A stretch of 64,000 nt of DNA from Teretinema sp942493045. GTDB lineage: Bacteria > Spirochaetota > Spirochaetia > Treponematales > Treponemataceae. The translations under genes and the position numbers were made by a program. Shown piece after piece: positions 35,718 through 44,383 of this stretch. Under the pieces are notes generated by a model, which did no database searches, was not told the origin of the DNA, and saw only the letters and a list, made by a program, of their open reading frames with translations. Location of the stretch: NCBI GenBank assembly GCA_942493045.1, contig OW818665.1, positions 2,728,001 through 2,792,000 on the forward strand, read 5' to 3'. Numbering within the stretch: the first letter of the stretch is position 1; each line of letters begins with the position of its first letter.

Positions 35718-37535
35718 ATGAAAATGTCCGGAATGTTGATGCCGACGCTGCGCGAAGTGCCCGCTGAAGCCGTTGTAGTCAGTCACCGCCTGATGCTGCG
35801 CGCGGGAATGATCAGAAAACTTTCCAATGGGCTTTTTACCTACTTTCCGCTCGGCCTGAAGTCCTTCCGCAAGGTCGAAGCGATTATCCGCGAGGAAATG
35901 AACGCCATCGGCGCGCTTGAATTTAAGCCTTCGGTCATCGTGCCCGGCGATATCTGGCGCGAGTCCGGCCGTTGGGAAACCATGGGACCCGGTATGCTGC
36001 GCGTCAAAAATCGCGTAGACCAGGAATTGGTGGTCAGCCCGACCGCCGAAGAAGCCTTTACGGCCCTGCTGCGCAGCGAGGTTTCCTCCTACAAGCAGCT
36101 GCCCCTGACCGTTTATCAGATTAACACCAAATACCGCGACGAGATCCGCCCGCGTTACGGCGTAATGCGCGGCCGTGAATTTACCATGAAAGATGCCTAT
36201 TCTTTTCATACTGATGATGAGAGCCTCGACTCGACTTATCAGGCTTTTGGCAAGGCCTACCGCCGGATTTTCAAGCGCTGCGGGCTTTCGGTGATTCCGG
36301 TCAAGGCTGACTCAGGCGCCATGGGCGGCACCGGTTCGGAAGAATTTATGGTTGAGTCCGAAGTTGGCGACAACAACCTGATTCTCTGCCCCGGCTGCGG
36401 ATATGCGGCTAATGACGAGAAAGCGGCCTGCGCTGCCGACCCGGTAACTTCCGGTCCGGGAAGCGTCGCCGCCACGCTGCCCTGCGCGCCGATCGCGACG
36501 CCCCGGGTGCGCACCATCGACGAATTAACCGCCTTCCTGAAGACGGTACCGCAGGCCTTTATCAAGACCCTGATTTACCGTGCCGTGAATTGTGAGCTGG
36601 ATCTGACCGCCGCTCCCGGCTGCGCCGCGCTGAAGCGCGTTTCTTCCGGCAACGCCGCCGCCTATTACCCTGAAGCCTGGTTTGCCGTCTGCATCCGCGG
36701 CGATCTGGACGTGAACGAGGTCAAGCTGGCCGCCAGCCTGAAGTCCAGCGAGGTTGAGCTGGCTTCCGACTCCGACGTGGAGCGTCTGACCGGCGCCCCG
36801 GTCGGTTTTGCCGGCCCGGTCGGTTTCGGCTCTGCCCCGATCGTTGCCGACTCCTCGGTGATGGTCATGCACGACGCCGTCACCGGCGCCCTGAAGGTTG
36901 ATCTGCATTTTGAGCATGTCGAACCCGGTCGCGATTTTACCCCCTGGCTTTCGGCCGACGTGCGCACCGTCAAGGCCGGGGACAAGTGCCCGACTTGCGG
37001 CGGAGTATTTTACAGTAAAAAAGGCAATGAGCTCGGACATATTTTTAAGCTCGGCTACAAATACACCAAGAGCATGAACATGCTGTACCTTGACGAGAAC
37101 GGCAAGCAGCAGCATCCGACGATGGGCTGTTACGGCATCGGCGTGGACCGTACCCTCGCTTCCATAATCGAGGAACATAACGACAGCGACGGTATCGTCT
37201 GGCCGATGAGCGTGGCGCCCTTTCAGGTAGCTGTCGTGGCTATCAAATACGAGGGCGCGATGAAGGAAGCCGCCGACCGCCTGTACGCCGAACTCGGCGC
37301 CGCCGGAATCGAGGTGCTGCTGGATGACCGCGACGAGCGGCCCGGCGTCAAGTTTAAGGATATGGACTTGATCGGCATTCCGTTGCGCGTGGTAGTCGGC
37401 GAGAAGAATCTACCGAACGTGGAAATTAAACTGCGCTCCGCCAAGGAAAACACCCTGCTGCCGGCTGATCAGGCCGCTGCTCACATCATCGCCTTGGTGC
37501 GCTCGGCTTTATCCGGCCTGACCGGGGGACAGTGA
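35718..37535 (+). CDS. proS: prolyl-tRNA synthetase, bacterial type with editing domain
   Basis: 605 residues, a usual length for bacterial-type ProS. It charges tRNA-Pro. Class II motifs are visible: FTYFPLGLKSFRKVE with motif 1 features, QINTKYRDEIRPRYGVMRGR (motif 2) and CYGIGVDRTLASIIEEHND (motif 3). The insertion between motifs 2 and 3 (residues 225-400) is the editing domain that removes mischarged Ala. The C-terminal anticodon domain begins near IVWPMSVAPFQVAVV. Its stop overlaps the next start (TGATG). In T. pallidum, from memory, proS is followed by a similar gene of unknown function. Confidence 0.97.
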   Translation: MKMSGMLMPTLREVPAEAVVVSHRLMLRAGMIRKLSNGLFTYFPLGLKSFRKVEAIIREEMNAIGALEFKPSVIVPGDIWRESGRWETMGPGMLRVKNRVDQELVVSPTAEEAFTALLRSEVSSYKQLPLTVYQINTKYRDEIRPRYGVMRGREFTMKDAYSFHTDDESLDSTYQAFGKAYRRIFKRCGLSVIPVKADSGAMGGTGSEEFMVESEVGDNNLILCPGCGYAANDEKAACAADPVTSGPGSVAATLPCAPIATPRVRTIDELTAFLKTVPQAFIKTLIYRAVNCELDLTAAPGCAALKRVSSGNAAAYYPEAWFAVCIRGDLDVNEVKLAASLKSSEVELASDSDVERLTGAPVGFAGPVGFGSAPIVADSSVMVMHDAVTGALKVDLHFEHVEPGRDFTPWLSADVRTVKAGDKCPTCGGVFYSKKGNELGHIFKLGYKYTKSMNMLYLDENGKQQHPTMGCYGIGVDRTLASIIEEHNDSDGIVWPMSVAPFQVAVVAIKYEGAMKEAADRLYAELGAAGIEVLLDDRDERPGVKFKDMDLIGIPLRVVVGEKNLPNVEIKLRSAKENTLLPADQAAAHIIALVRSALSGLTGGQ

Positions 37536-38581
37536 TGAGACTGCGTCTGACCGTACTGTTCTGCGCGCTGCTGCTGGCCGGAGGTCTGCTTTCGGCCACA
37601 GAGGTGCCGCCGGATCGCTCCGGTGACTATGTTATCTATCGGGACTACTCCTGGAAATCGCCGACCTGGATCGGTTTTTTGTTTTATGATCAGAACACCT
37701 GGGGCGCTTTCCTGCATACTCCGGAAACCAATACCCGGGTGTCTATTTTGTTCCGCGTCGAGCCGGTCGATAACCGTCTGGTGCTGACCGGGCAGAATAT
37801 AATTTCCGAAATCACCAATGACGATGTTCCGGCCGTGAACTATCTGATGGGCCTGCTGCCGGACTTATACGTCTGGCGCAAAGTCGCCGCGAATACCATG
37901 GCCGCCTCATTTCTGCCTCAGCGCCGCGGCGCCCTGCTGCCTGCCGAATCGGTCTGGAATCTGAACCGTCCGGAGTTTGGCGGGGATGTGGTATTGCGGT
38001 ACGCCGCCTGGGTGCCGCTATTCAATTTGCGGGCTCTGGAAGGAGCTTCCGGTTCCGCGATGCTGACCCTGGAGCGGGTCGGCCGCATTCGCGCTGATGA
38101 GGAGCAGACCTTTTTCGGCTTCGAGCCGCTGACTCCTTCGAGCGCTGCTCCGGGAAGCGTCCTGCCGCGCCGCCGCGACAGCGAAAAGAAAACAGTGGAC
38201 GGTATCGAGCTGTCGCTGGACGGGCAATGGACAATGATAGCCGACAACACCTTTTTGATGGGCGACACCGCCGTTTTGGTGGTGGACACCGTGGACTTCC
38301 CGGCCCTGGGCCTTTCCGCTGCCGCCCTGCCGCTGGAATTGGCGCGCCTGTTCGCCCTGTCCAACGCCGCCTCTGTGTCTTTGCCGACAGCCCTGGAAGT
38401 TACCGGGAATGCCCGCAAATACCGCGTCAGCAACCTGTTTCAGGACCGCGAGAACGGAGCGCTGACCCGCGATATCAAAACCGTTATTCCGCAGCGCGAC
38501 GGCCGTTCGATCGTGATCAGCCTTTCGGTTAACGAGAGCGTCTATCAGGCCAATCAGCGCTATTTTAATTCACTTTTCTAA
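37535..38581 (+). CDS. exported protein of unknown function, linked to proS
   Basis: 348 residues from the ATG at 37535, which overlaps the proS stop. An N-terminal signal peptide (LRLTVLFCALLLAGGLLSA) is clear and no lipobox is present, so it is periplasmic or in the outer membrane. I do not recognise the domain. The pattern of short strands (YVIYRDYSWKSPTWIGFLFY, RVSILFRVEPVDNRLVLTG) suggests a beta-rich protein. Being locked to proS looks like a conserved spirochaetal arrangement. Confidence 0.75.
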   Translation: MRLRLTVLFCALLLAGGLLSATEVPPDRSGDYVIYRDYSWKSPTWIGFLFYDQNTWGAFLHTPETNTRVSILFRVEPVDNRLVLTGQNIISEITNDDVPAVNYLMGLLPDLYVWRKVAANTMAASFLPQRRGALLPAESVWNLNRPEFGGDVVLRYAAWVPLFNLRALEGASGSAMLTLERVGRIRADEEQTFFGFEPLTPSSAAPGSVLPRRRDSEKKTVDGIELSLDGQWTMIADNTFLMGDTAVLVVDTVDFPALGLSAAALPLELARLFALSNAASVSLPTALEVTGNARKYRVSNLFQDRENGALTRDIKTVIPQRDGRSIVISLSVNESVYQANQRYFNSLF

Positions 38582-38602
38582 CAAAATAATCGCGCTGTCC
38601 GG

Positions 38603-38618
38603 TGTGACACCGCTCACA
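38603..38618. promoter_or_regulatory. perfect Crp/Fnr-type operator
   Basis: TGTGACACCGCTCACA fits the Crp consensus TGTGA-N6-TCACA exactly. A -10 element TATACT follows at 38653-38658 with no -35 hexamer at the right distance, as in activator-dependent promoters. The site centre is about 54 bases before the expected start, not one of the classical positions (-41.5 or -61.5). The regulator encoded at 39913 carries a Crp-like recognition helix. Confidence 0.6.
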
Positions 38619-38678
38619 GAAGCCGGTCACAGCGGCTCCGGAACCGCGGCGGTATACTTCTGATCATGGAGGCTAACT

Positions 38679-39908
38679 ATGAAACAGTGGCTGAATGAAG
38701 AGGCTTTATTGACCGTGGAGGCGGGCTCAGGCGCTCTGTCCCGCTATGAACTGGAAGAACTTTGCGTGGGCAGTGTGGTGCGCTCGGTCACCGAGGCTGG
38801 AATGGGCTGTTTGCTGCGCCTGAACGGCGAGTTTTTCGCGCGTGGATCGGTTGTTGTGATCGATGGGTCGAATGGTGAAGCTGCCTTCGGCGCCTTTATC
38901 GATAGCCTGGAAATGCCTGATGTGGCGTTTCCGCGCAGTCACCGCGGAGCGCGGGCTACCGAATTACTGCCCTTTACCATCCGAGTGGCCGCGTTGCCGG
39001 TTACCATGCGGCAACTGGAAGGGATCGGCCCGGGCAGTCTGGTGAACCTGGATTGCCCCTGCCAGGCCGATGGATTGGATACACAGGCTTTGTTAATCGT
39101 CGCCGGAATAGCGGTCGCCTCCGGTACGGTAACGGTCATCGGCGAAAACATGGGCTTGCGGATTACCGCATTGAGCTCCGCTTTTCCGAGCGGCTCTGCT
39201 CCCTGTACTACCGGAGCGGTGTTGGCTCCCGGTTACTCTGCTGAGCCGGTCAAGAATTATAACTTCCGCATGCCGGACCGCTTTACCAAACGGGCCATCA
39301 TGCGCGCCGCCGACATCCACGGACGCTTTTTACAACTCTGGCAGTCGCGGTTTCCGCGACTCACCGACTGGAAAATTATCCTGGTTGATCAATTGAATTT
39401 CGGTGAGTGGCTTGACGATGCCGGCCGCCCCTCCGCCTTGATTCTGTCTTGTCCGAGCGCTGAACGGCAGCGTGAATACCCGCTTAATGACGAGGTCCGT
39501 TTTCCGGATACGTTCCTGCTTGAAGGGCGCGGGGTTTCCAAACCGCTGGTTGAGAGAGAGCTGTCCGGTTTGCGCGAATGGTCGCGCAAGCGTTTGTTCC
39601 CGGGTAAGGTACCGCCGCTGCGTCTGGCTTTTGATTCCCGCGCGGCGGAATTGCTGCAAACGGATTCCAGTTTCGAGATCGGCCTTTCGGCCCTGCGGGC
39701 TGCTTGGCTGGAGACCGCCGATTTGCGCCTTGGCGCGGCGGCCGGCGCTGAGCGGGCCGCGGAAACGCCCGAGCCCCGACTGCGTGAACAGGGCGACCGC
39801 TATGCCATGATTCTGCTTTTGCGCCTGGAAAGTCCGGACGGCGGCCGCCTCGATATTGTGTATCCGGATGCCCTGCTGGATCCTTTTTTGCCGGTTCTGG
39901 GTCGTTGA
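38679..39908 (+). CDS. FliM/FliN-like protein with permuted domain order
   Basis: 409 residues. Two SPOA (FliN/FliM C-terminal) domains come first: LEELCVGSVVRSVTEAGMGC with GSVVVIDG, then LPFTIRVAALPVTMRQLEGI with VTVIGENMGLRIT. After them comes MPDRFTKRAIMRAADIHGRF, which resembles the start of the FliM middle domain, and a C-terminal domain of about 190 residues. Normal FliM has the reverse order (CheY-binding peptide, middle domain, SPOA). It may be a motor-switch variant of the cytoplasmic C-ring. RBS GGAGG is six bases before the ATG. Its stop lies four bases before the Crp-like gene. Confidence 0.65.
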   Translation: MKQWLNEEALLTVEAGSGALSRYELEELCVGSVVRSVTEAGMGCLLRLNGEFFARGSVVVIDGSNGEAAFGAFIDSLEMPDVAFPRSHRGARATELLPFTIRVAALPVTMRQLEGIGPGSLVNLDCPCQADGLDTQALLIVAGIAVASGTVTVIGENMGLRITALSSAFPSGSAPCTTGAVLAPGYSAEPVKNYNFRMPDRFTKRAIMRAADIHGRFLQLWQSRFPRLTDWKIILVDQLNFGEWLDDAGRPSALILSCPSAERQREYPLNDEVRFPDTFLLEGRGVSKPLVERELSGLREWSRKRLFPGKVPPLRLAFDSRAAELLQTDSSFEIGLSALRAAWLETADLRLGAAAGAERAAETPEPRLREQGDRYAMILLLRLESPDGGRLDIVYPDALLDPFLPVLGR

Positions 39909-39912
39909 GGCG

Positions 39913-40536
39913 ATGGCCGACCTACCTGCCGCTTTGCGGCGTTTGGCCCAGGAAACGACAGTACGTGGCGGACGGGCTTTTCATTATCAGGATGACCTTT
40001 GCCAGCGGGCCGTTTACCTGGAGCAGGGTACCGTGCGCGCGGTTAAGTTCGGCTCTGACGGCAGGAGTTTTGACCTACCCCTGTTGATGGCGGGGAGCTG
40101 GTTCGGTTTGGCCGAGCTGCTTTCCGGAACGGTTTGTTTGTTTGACGCGGTGGCCCAGGACGAGTGTCAGGCCCTGTCTTTTTCGCGCGCGGCTCTGGAA
40201 CAGGCCCTGCGGGATGGGGCGGTTACCAGTTATCTGATGAAAGAACTATCAGCCCAAATTATCCGTACGCACCGCGCTCTCTCCGATGAGGACTCCGCCG
40301 GCAAGATTCTCGGCTTTCTGCTCGAGCGGCGCATAGCCGCTTCCGGCGGTCCGGAGCGCAGTTGCCTCAGGCTCACTCAGACTGCCTTGGCGGCCGCCGT
40401 GGGGCTGGCCAGGGAAACGGTCAACCGGCAGTTGCATGAGCTTGAGGAAAGCGGCCTGGTACGCATTTCCCGCGGTGAAATAGCGGTACCGGACTGGGAC
40501 GCGCTGCGGAATTTCGCGGAAACCCGCCGCCGGTAA
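39913..40536 (+). CDS. Crp/Fnr family transcription regulator
   Basis: 207 residues from the ATG at 39913, with GAGG just upstream. The N-terminal cNMP-binding-like beta barrel runs to about residue 110, but the Arg that binds the cAMP phosphate in true Crp is not visible (the loop reads WFGLAELLSGTVCLFDAV), and there are no Fnr cysteines. The C-terminal winged helix has LTQTALAAAVGLARETVNRQ; RETVxR matches the Crp recognition helix that reads TGTGA. It probably binds the operator at 38603 and so controls its own operon with the FliM-like gene. The ligand is uncertain. Confidence 0.85.
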   Translation: MADLPAALRRLAQETTVRGGRAFHYQDDLCQRAVYLEQGTVRAVKFGSDGRSFDLPLLMAGSWFGLAELLSGTVCLFDAVAQDECQALSFSRAALEQALRDGAVTSYLMKELSAQIIRTHRALSDEDSAGKILGFLLERRIAASGGPERSCLRLTQTALAAAVGLARETVNRQLHELEESGLVRISRGEIAVPDWDALRNFAETRRR

Positions 40537-40566
40537 AGTACCGCCTTGTTTTTTATCCTGCGCCTG

Positions 40567-41937
40567 TTAATACGTGAAGCTGAAATTAAAGTCTACTTCG
40601 ACGCGCGAGCCGATATCATCGCCGTGCTTGTCCCGTAAATCATAGGCAAAGCCCAGCTTGATCGGAAAGTTTTTCATGGCATCCAAGACCAGCAGCAGCT
40701 CGGCGCCGGCGCCGAAACCGGAATCGGTTTCTCCTCCGGCGCTTTCTTTTTGCCGGGCCAGACCCCAGTCCAGGGACGGCGATAGATGCAGCTCGGCGGC
40801 ACCGAAGCGGGCCAGTTTTACCTGCAGCGTACTGTTGACCGCGACAACCAGGTTGCCGGCGAATTCACCGTTGCGGATACCGCGCAGATAAGCGGCCGGC
40901 ATCAGCGCCGGAAGGCCGGAATTGGCGGAGGCATAGACCCGGAAGGACGGTCCGAAGCGTCCGGCCAGCGAGCGGTAACCGGCTACCTCTGTTTCTATTG
41001 AGAAGTCCTGGTGACGCTCGGCATAGGCCGGCTCGGTAAACAGGTAGTTTCCGGTAACCGAGGCTTTCAGGCCGTCCCGGAAATTACCGGTCCAGTTAAT
41101 GTCGCTGTACTCCAGGTTTTCACTGTAACCCAGGAAATATTTCAGCGGACCGTAAGCCAGCATTTCCGGGTCGATAACCTCGAGCAGGCTGTACTGCGCC
41201 GAAAAACCGGCGCGGGCCGTGGCTGTGGCCGAGAATTTATCAGTAAATTGATAGGTTAGGCCCGGCGCGATCGTAAAAGCTGTGTTCTGGAATACCGCCA
41301 GATCTACTCCGCTGACTGTTGTTTCCTCGTTCATGCGCTTGGCGCTGACGGCCACCCGGAGTTGAAAGGGCGAGAGCTCGATGCCGGACCAGGTGCCCAG
41401 CAAAAAGAAGTTGGGGTCGAGCCATTTGAGCTGTTCGTTTTCATCCGGCGGGGCAATGTACAAGCCCATCAGCAGGCCGTTTTGCAGCGTTCCGCCGATG
41501 TTGGACATGGTCAGCAGCACACCGCCCTGAAAGCCGGCGTTACTGTTATAAAAGGCGATCGGTATCGGGAAAAAGGCGTTGCCGTCCTCAATCTGATATA
41601 CCAGCTTAACGGGAATAGTATCAGTACTGGCGGCGCTGTCATATTCGATCCGTACCGCCGATTTTTCGAAGGCCCGCAGGTTTTCCAAATCCTGCTCGCG
41701 TTCCAGCCGGTATACTTCCAGTTCTTCGGCGGACTGAAAGGTTTTTCCGAGGGCTGGACCAATGCGGTTCAGAAGGACCGCTTCCCGGCTGCGCCCGTTA
41801 ATCTCGAATTCTTCGGCTGTCACCAGGTATTCAAGAGCGGTAACAGGAAGCACGGTGAATATCAGCAGGGTCAGCGTTAGTATCAGCTGAGCTCCGCGTT
41901 CTAAATAAAAGTAATTGTTACTGGTTTGCATATTCAT
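40567..41937 (-). CDS. Omp85/BamA-like outer-membrane protein
   Basis: 456 residues. A signal segment (LILTLTLLIFTVLPVTALEY) is followed by about 90 residues that may be a single POTRA-like domain, then a beta barrel with alternating strands that ends in VEVDFNFSFTY, an aromatic C-terminal strand. LRGIRNGEFAGNLVVAVNST resembles the conserved loop and strand of the Omp85 family. It is shorter than BamA (one POTRA instead of five), so it is more like the short Omp85 or surface-antigen group. Convergent to the Crp-like gene. Confidence 0.72.
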   Translation of the reverse strand: MNMQTSNNYFYLERGAQLILTLTLLIFTVLPVTALEYLVTAEEFEINGRSREAVLLNRIGPALGKTFQSAEELEVYRLEREQDLENLRAFEKSAVRIEYDSAASTDTIPVKLVYQIEDGNAFFPIPIAFYNSNAGFQGGVLLTMSNIGGTLQNGLLMGLYIAPPDENEQLKWLDPNFFLLGTWSGIELSPFQLRVAVSAKRMNEETTVSGVDLAVFQNTAFTIAPGLTYQFTDKFSATATARAGFSAQYSLLEVIDPEMLAYGPLKYFLGYSENLEYSDINWTGNFRDGLKASVTGNYLFTEPAYAERHQDFSIETEVAGYRSLAGRFGPSFRVYASANSGLPALMPAAYLRGIRNGEFAGNLVVAVNSTLQVKLARFGAAELHLSPSLDWGLARQKESAGGETDSGFGAGAELLLVLDAMKNFPIKLGFAYDLRDKHGDDIGSRVEVDFNFSFTY

Positions 41938-41995
41938 GAAATAAATATAGCATATTAAGCGGTCAAAACGAACAAATTTCTGATACTATAGGGTC

Positions 41996-43375
41996 ATGAC
42001 TGCCAAGAAAAAAACCGGTTCAACCGCCTTTCGCTGTTCTTCCTGCGGCTATACCCAACCGCGCTGGCTGGGGCGCTGCCCGGACTGCGGGGAATGGAAT
42101 ACTCTGGTCGAAATTGTGGAAACTGATTCCAGTTTTGCCTCCGCCGTTCCGGGGCAGGGCCGGCATACCGCGGCCGCTGCCCGCGCTGTACCGCTGTCCG
42201 CTGTCGACATGCGTGAAGGAACGCGCCTCAGTACCGGCATGGCTGAGTTCGATCGCGTACTCGGCGGCGCGGCCATGAAGCGTTCGGCCGTTCTGATCGG
42301 CGGTGAACCCGGCATCGGCAAGTCAACCCTGCTGCTGCAGGCCGCCGCCCGCGCCGAGACCGCCGGCCGGGTGTTATATGTTTCCGGCGAAGAATCGGCA
42401 TCCCAGATAAGGGCCCGCGCCGAACGGCTGCGCCTGCCGCTGGATCGTATCGAAATTTTGTGTACCGGCCGGTTGGAAGATATCGACCGGGCCCTGACCG
42501 AGATTAACCCGGTGTTTGTGATTATCGACTCCATTCAGACCGTCTATTCACCGGACGCCGGCGCCATTCCCGGGACGGTCAACCAGCTGAAGCTCTGCGC
42601 GCACGACCTGGTCAGCTGGGTTAAGGAGCGGGACGCGGTGCTGTTTTTGGTGGCTCATGTTACCAAGGAAGGCCTGATCGCCGGGCCGAAGGCCCTCGAG
42701 CATCTGGTGGACACGGTTATTTCCTTCGAACGCAATGATGACGATGTGCGCTTCCTGCGCGCCCTGAAAAACCGCTTCGGCTCAGTCGATGAGCTCGGTA
42801 TTTTCCAAATGACCGCCGAAGGGCTGATCACCGTTGAGGATCCGGCCGGCCTGTTTATCGTGCGGCGGACCGGAGCTTTGCCAGCCGGAGTTTCGGTAGT
42901 GCCGGTCTTTGAGGGTAGCCGGGTATTTATGGTGGAAATTCAGGCGCTGACCGTGCCGGCCAAGAATTCGCTGACCAGGGTATACTCGGACCGCATTGAC
43001 GCGGCGCGGGTCAGCCGGGTGGCGGCTGTACTGGAAAAGCGCGCCGGCCTGCGGTTTTCGGATCAGGATATTTACATCAATGTGGCCGGCGGCGTGCGTC
43101 TGACTGAAAGCGCCATTGACGCCGCTCTGGCCGCGGCCCTCTATTCGGCGCGCACCGACATTGCGGTTCCCGCCGGGACAGCTCTGATCGGTGAACTCAG
43201 CCTGGCCGGAGAAGTGCGCCCGGTAAACCGCCAAAAGCAGCGTGTTAAGGCCGCCGCGGCTCTCGGTTTCGGCCGGGTAATCGCGCCGGAGGCCGGCGAC
43301 GGCGCTGTTACGGTGCACGGTCTGCAGGAAATGCTGACCGCCCTTTTCGGCAAGAAGGCCGCGGCCGGCAGTTGA
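41996..43375 (+). CDS. radA: DNA repair protein RadA
   Basis: 459 residues. It has an N-terminal zinc finger (FRCSSCGYTQPRWLGRCPDC), a RecA-like ATPase core with Walker A GGEPGIGKST, the RadA-specific LKNRFGSVDELG motif and a C-terminal Lon-protease-like domain (GALIGELSLAGEVRP region). RadA drives branch migration and processing of recombination intermediates. Length and all motifs are normal. The ATG lies six bases after a possible -10 (TACTAT), with little room for a ribosome binding site. Confidence 0.97.
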   Translation: MTAKKKTGSTAFRCSSCGYTQPRWLGRCPDCGEWNTLVEIVETDSSFASAVPGQGRHTAAAARAVPLSAVDMREGTRLSTGMAEFDRVLGGAAMKRSAVLIGGEPGIGKSTLLLQAAARAETAGRVLYVSGEESASQIRARAERLRLPLDRIEILCTGRLEDIDRALTEINPVFVIIDSIQTVYSPDAGAIPGTVNQLKLCAHDLVSWVKERDAVLFLVAHVTKEGLIAGPKALEHLVDTVISFERNDDDVRFLRALKNRFGSVDELGIFQMTAEGLITVEDPAGLFIVRRTGALPAGVSVVPVFEGSRVFMVEIQALTVPAKNSLTRVYSDRIDAARVSRVAAVLEKRAGLRFSDQDIYINVAGGVRLTESAIDAALAAALYSARTDIAVPAGTALIGELSLAGEVRPVNRQKQRVKAAAALGFGRVIAPEAGDGAVTVHGLQEMLTALFGKKAAAGS

Positions 43376-43390
43376 TGGCGGAGCGGGAAT

Positions 43391-44347
43391 TTATCTGAGT
43401 AAGATTAATACCGTCGTATAGGCTACGTAGCCGATCAGGAACAGGATCCCTTCCCAGCGTTCAATCTTGCGTCCCTTGCCGGTAAAAATAAACAGGAATA
43501 AAAGCAAACTAGCCGCCAGATTGGTGAATATGTCAAAGTTGGACATGACGCTCACCGTGACCGGATTTATGATCGCCGAGATTCCAAGGATGAAGAAAAC
43601 GTTAAAGATGTTGGATCCGACAATATTACCGATGGCGATATCGACATTTTTCTTTCTGGCGGCGACAACCGATGTGGCTAATTCCGGTAATGAGGTGCCG
43701 ATTGAGACAATCGTCAGGGCGATTATTCTTTGCGGAATGCCAAGACTGGTAGCCAGTTTTGTCGCGAATACCACGATTATCCTTCCGCCGACGACTAACA
43801 GTACCAGGCCAAGGATGATATAAAAAACTGAAAGCAGCTTGGAGATATCTTTGACTTCGATTTCTTCCGCGGCCTGACCGGCTTTGGCCAGTTTAACGTT
43901 ATACACTAAAAAGATAATAAAAAACAAAAGCAGGATGATGCCTTCCGCCCTGTTAATCAATGACAGGTGGTCTCTGTTAATGGCGATATCGTTTACCATA
44001 ACCATTACCACGACAGCTGAAAGCATGCACAGCGGCACTTCGATCCAGGTGGTATTGTTCTTTACGGTCAGCGGGTAGATGAGGGCTGATACACCGAGGA
44101 TTCCCAGAATATTAAAGATGTTACTCCCCAGCACATTTCCCAGGGCGATATCGGAATTACCATTAACCGAGGCAAAGATATTAACAATCAGCTCCGGGGC
44201 GGAGGTGCCAAAGGCGACAATTGTTAAGCCGATGACGATGTTTGGTATGTTATAGATCTTGGCCAGTGAGGAAGCGCCGTCAACTAATTTATTCGCGCCA
44301 AGGATCAATGGCACAAAACCGACAAGTACTAAGACCAGGTTAAGCAT
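43391..44347 (-). CDS. calcium/sodium antiporter (CaCA family, YrbG-like)
   Basis: 318 residues, ten membrane segments in two inverted halves. Both alpha repeats are plain: FGTSAPELIVNIFAS with GNVLGSNIFNILG, and IGTSLPELATSVVAA with GNIVGSNIFNVFF. The Glu and Asn/Ser of these repeats bind cations. It exchanges sodium or protons for calcium across the inner membrane. It is the last gene of a four-gene operon on the minus strand. Confidence 0.93.
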   Translation of the reverse strand: MLNLVLVLVGFVPLILGANKLVDGASSLAKIYNIPNIVIGLTIVAFGTSAPELIVNIFASVNGNSDIALGNVLGSNIFNILGILGVSALIYPLTVKNNTTWIEVPLCMLSAVVVMVMVNDIAINRDHLSLINRAEGIILLLFFIIFLVYNVKLAKAGQAAEEIEVKDISKLLSVFYIILGLVLLVVGGRIIVVFATKLATSLGIPQRIIALTIVSIGTSLPELATSVVAARKKNVDIAIGNIVGSNIFNVFFILGISAIINPVTVSVMSNFDIFTNLAASLLLFLFIFTGKGRKIERWEGILFLIGYVAYTTVLILLR

Positions 44348-44383
44348 ACAAACTCCTTCAAGTTTTCAACAACAACTGTTCAT

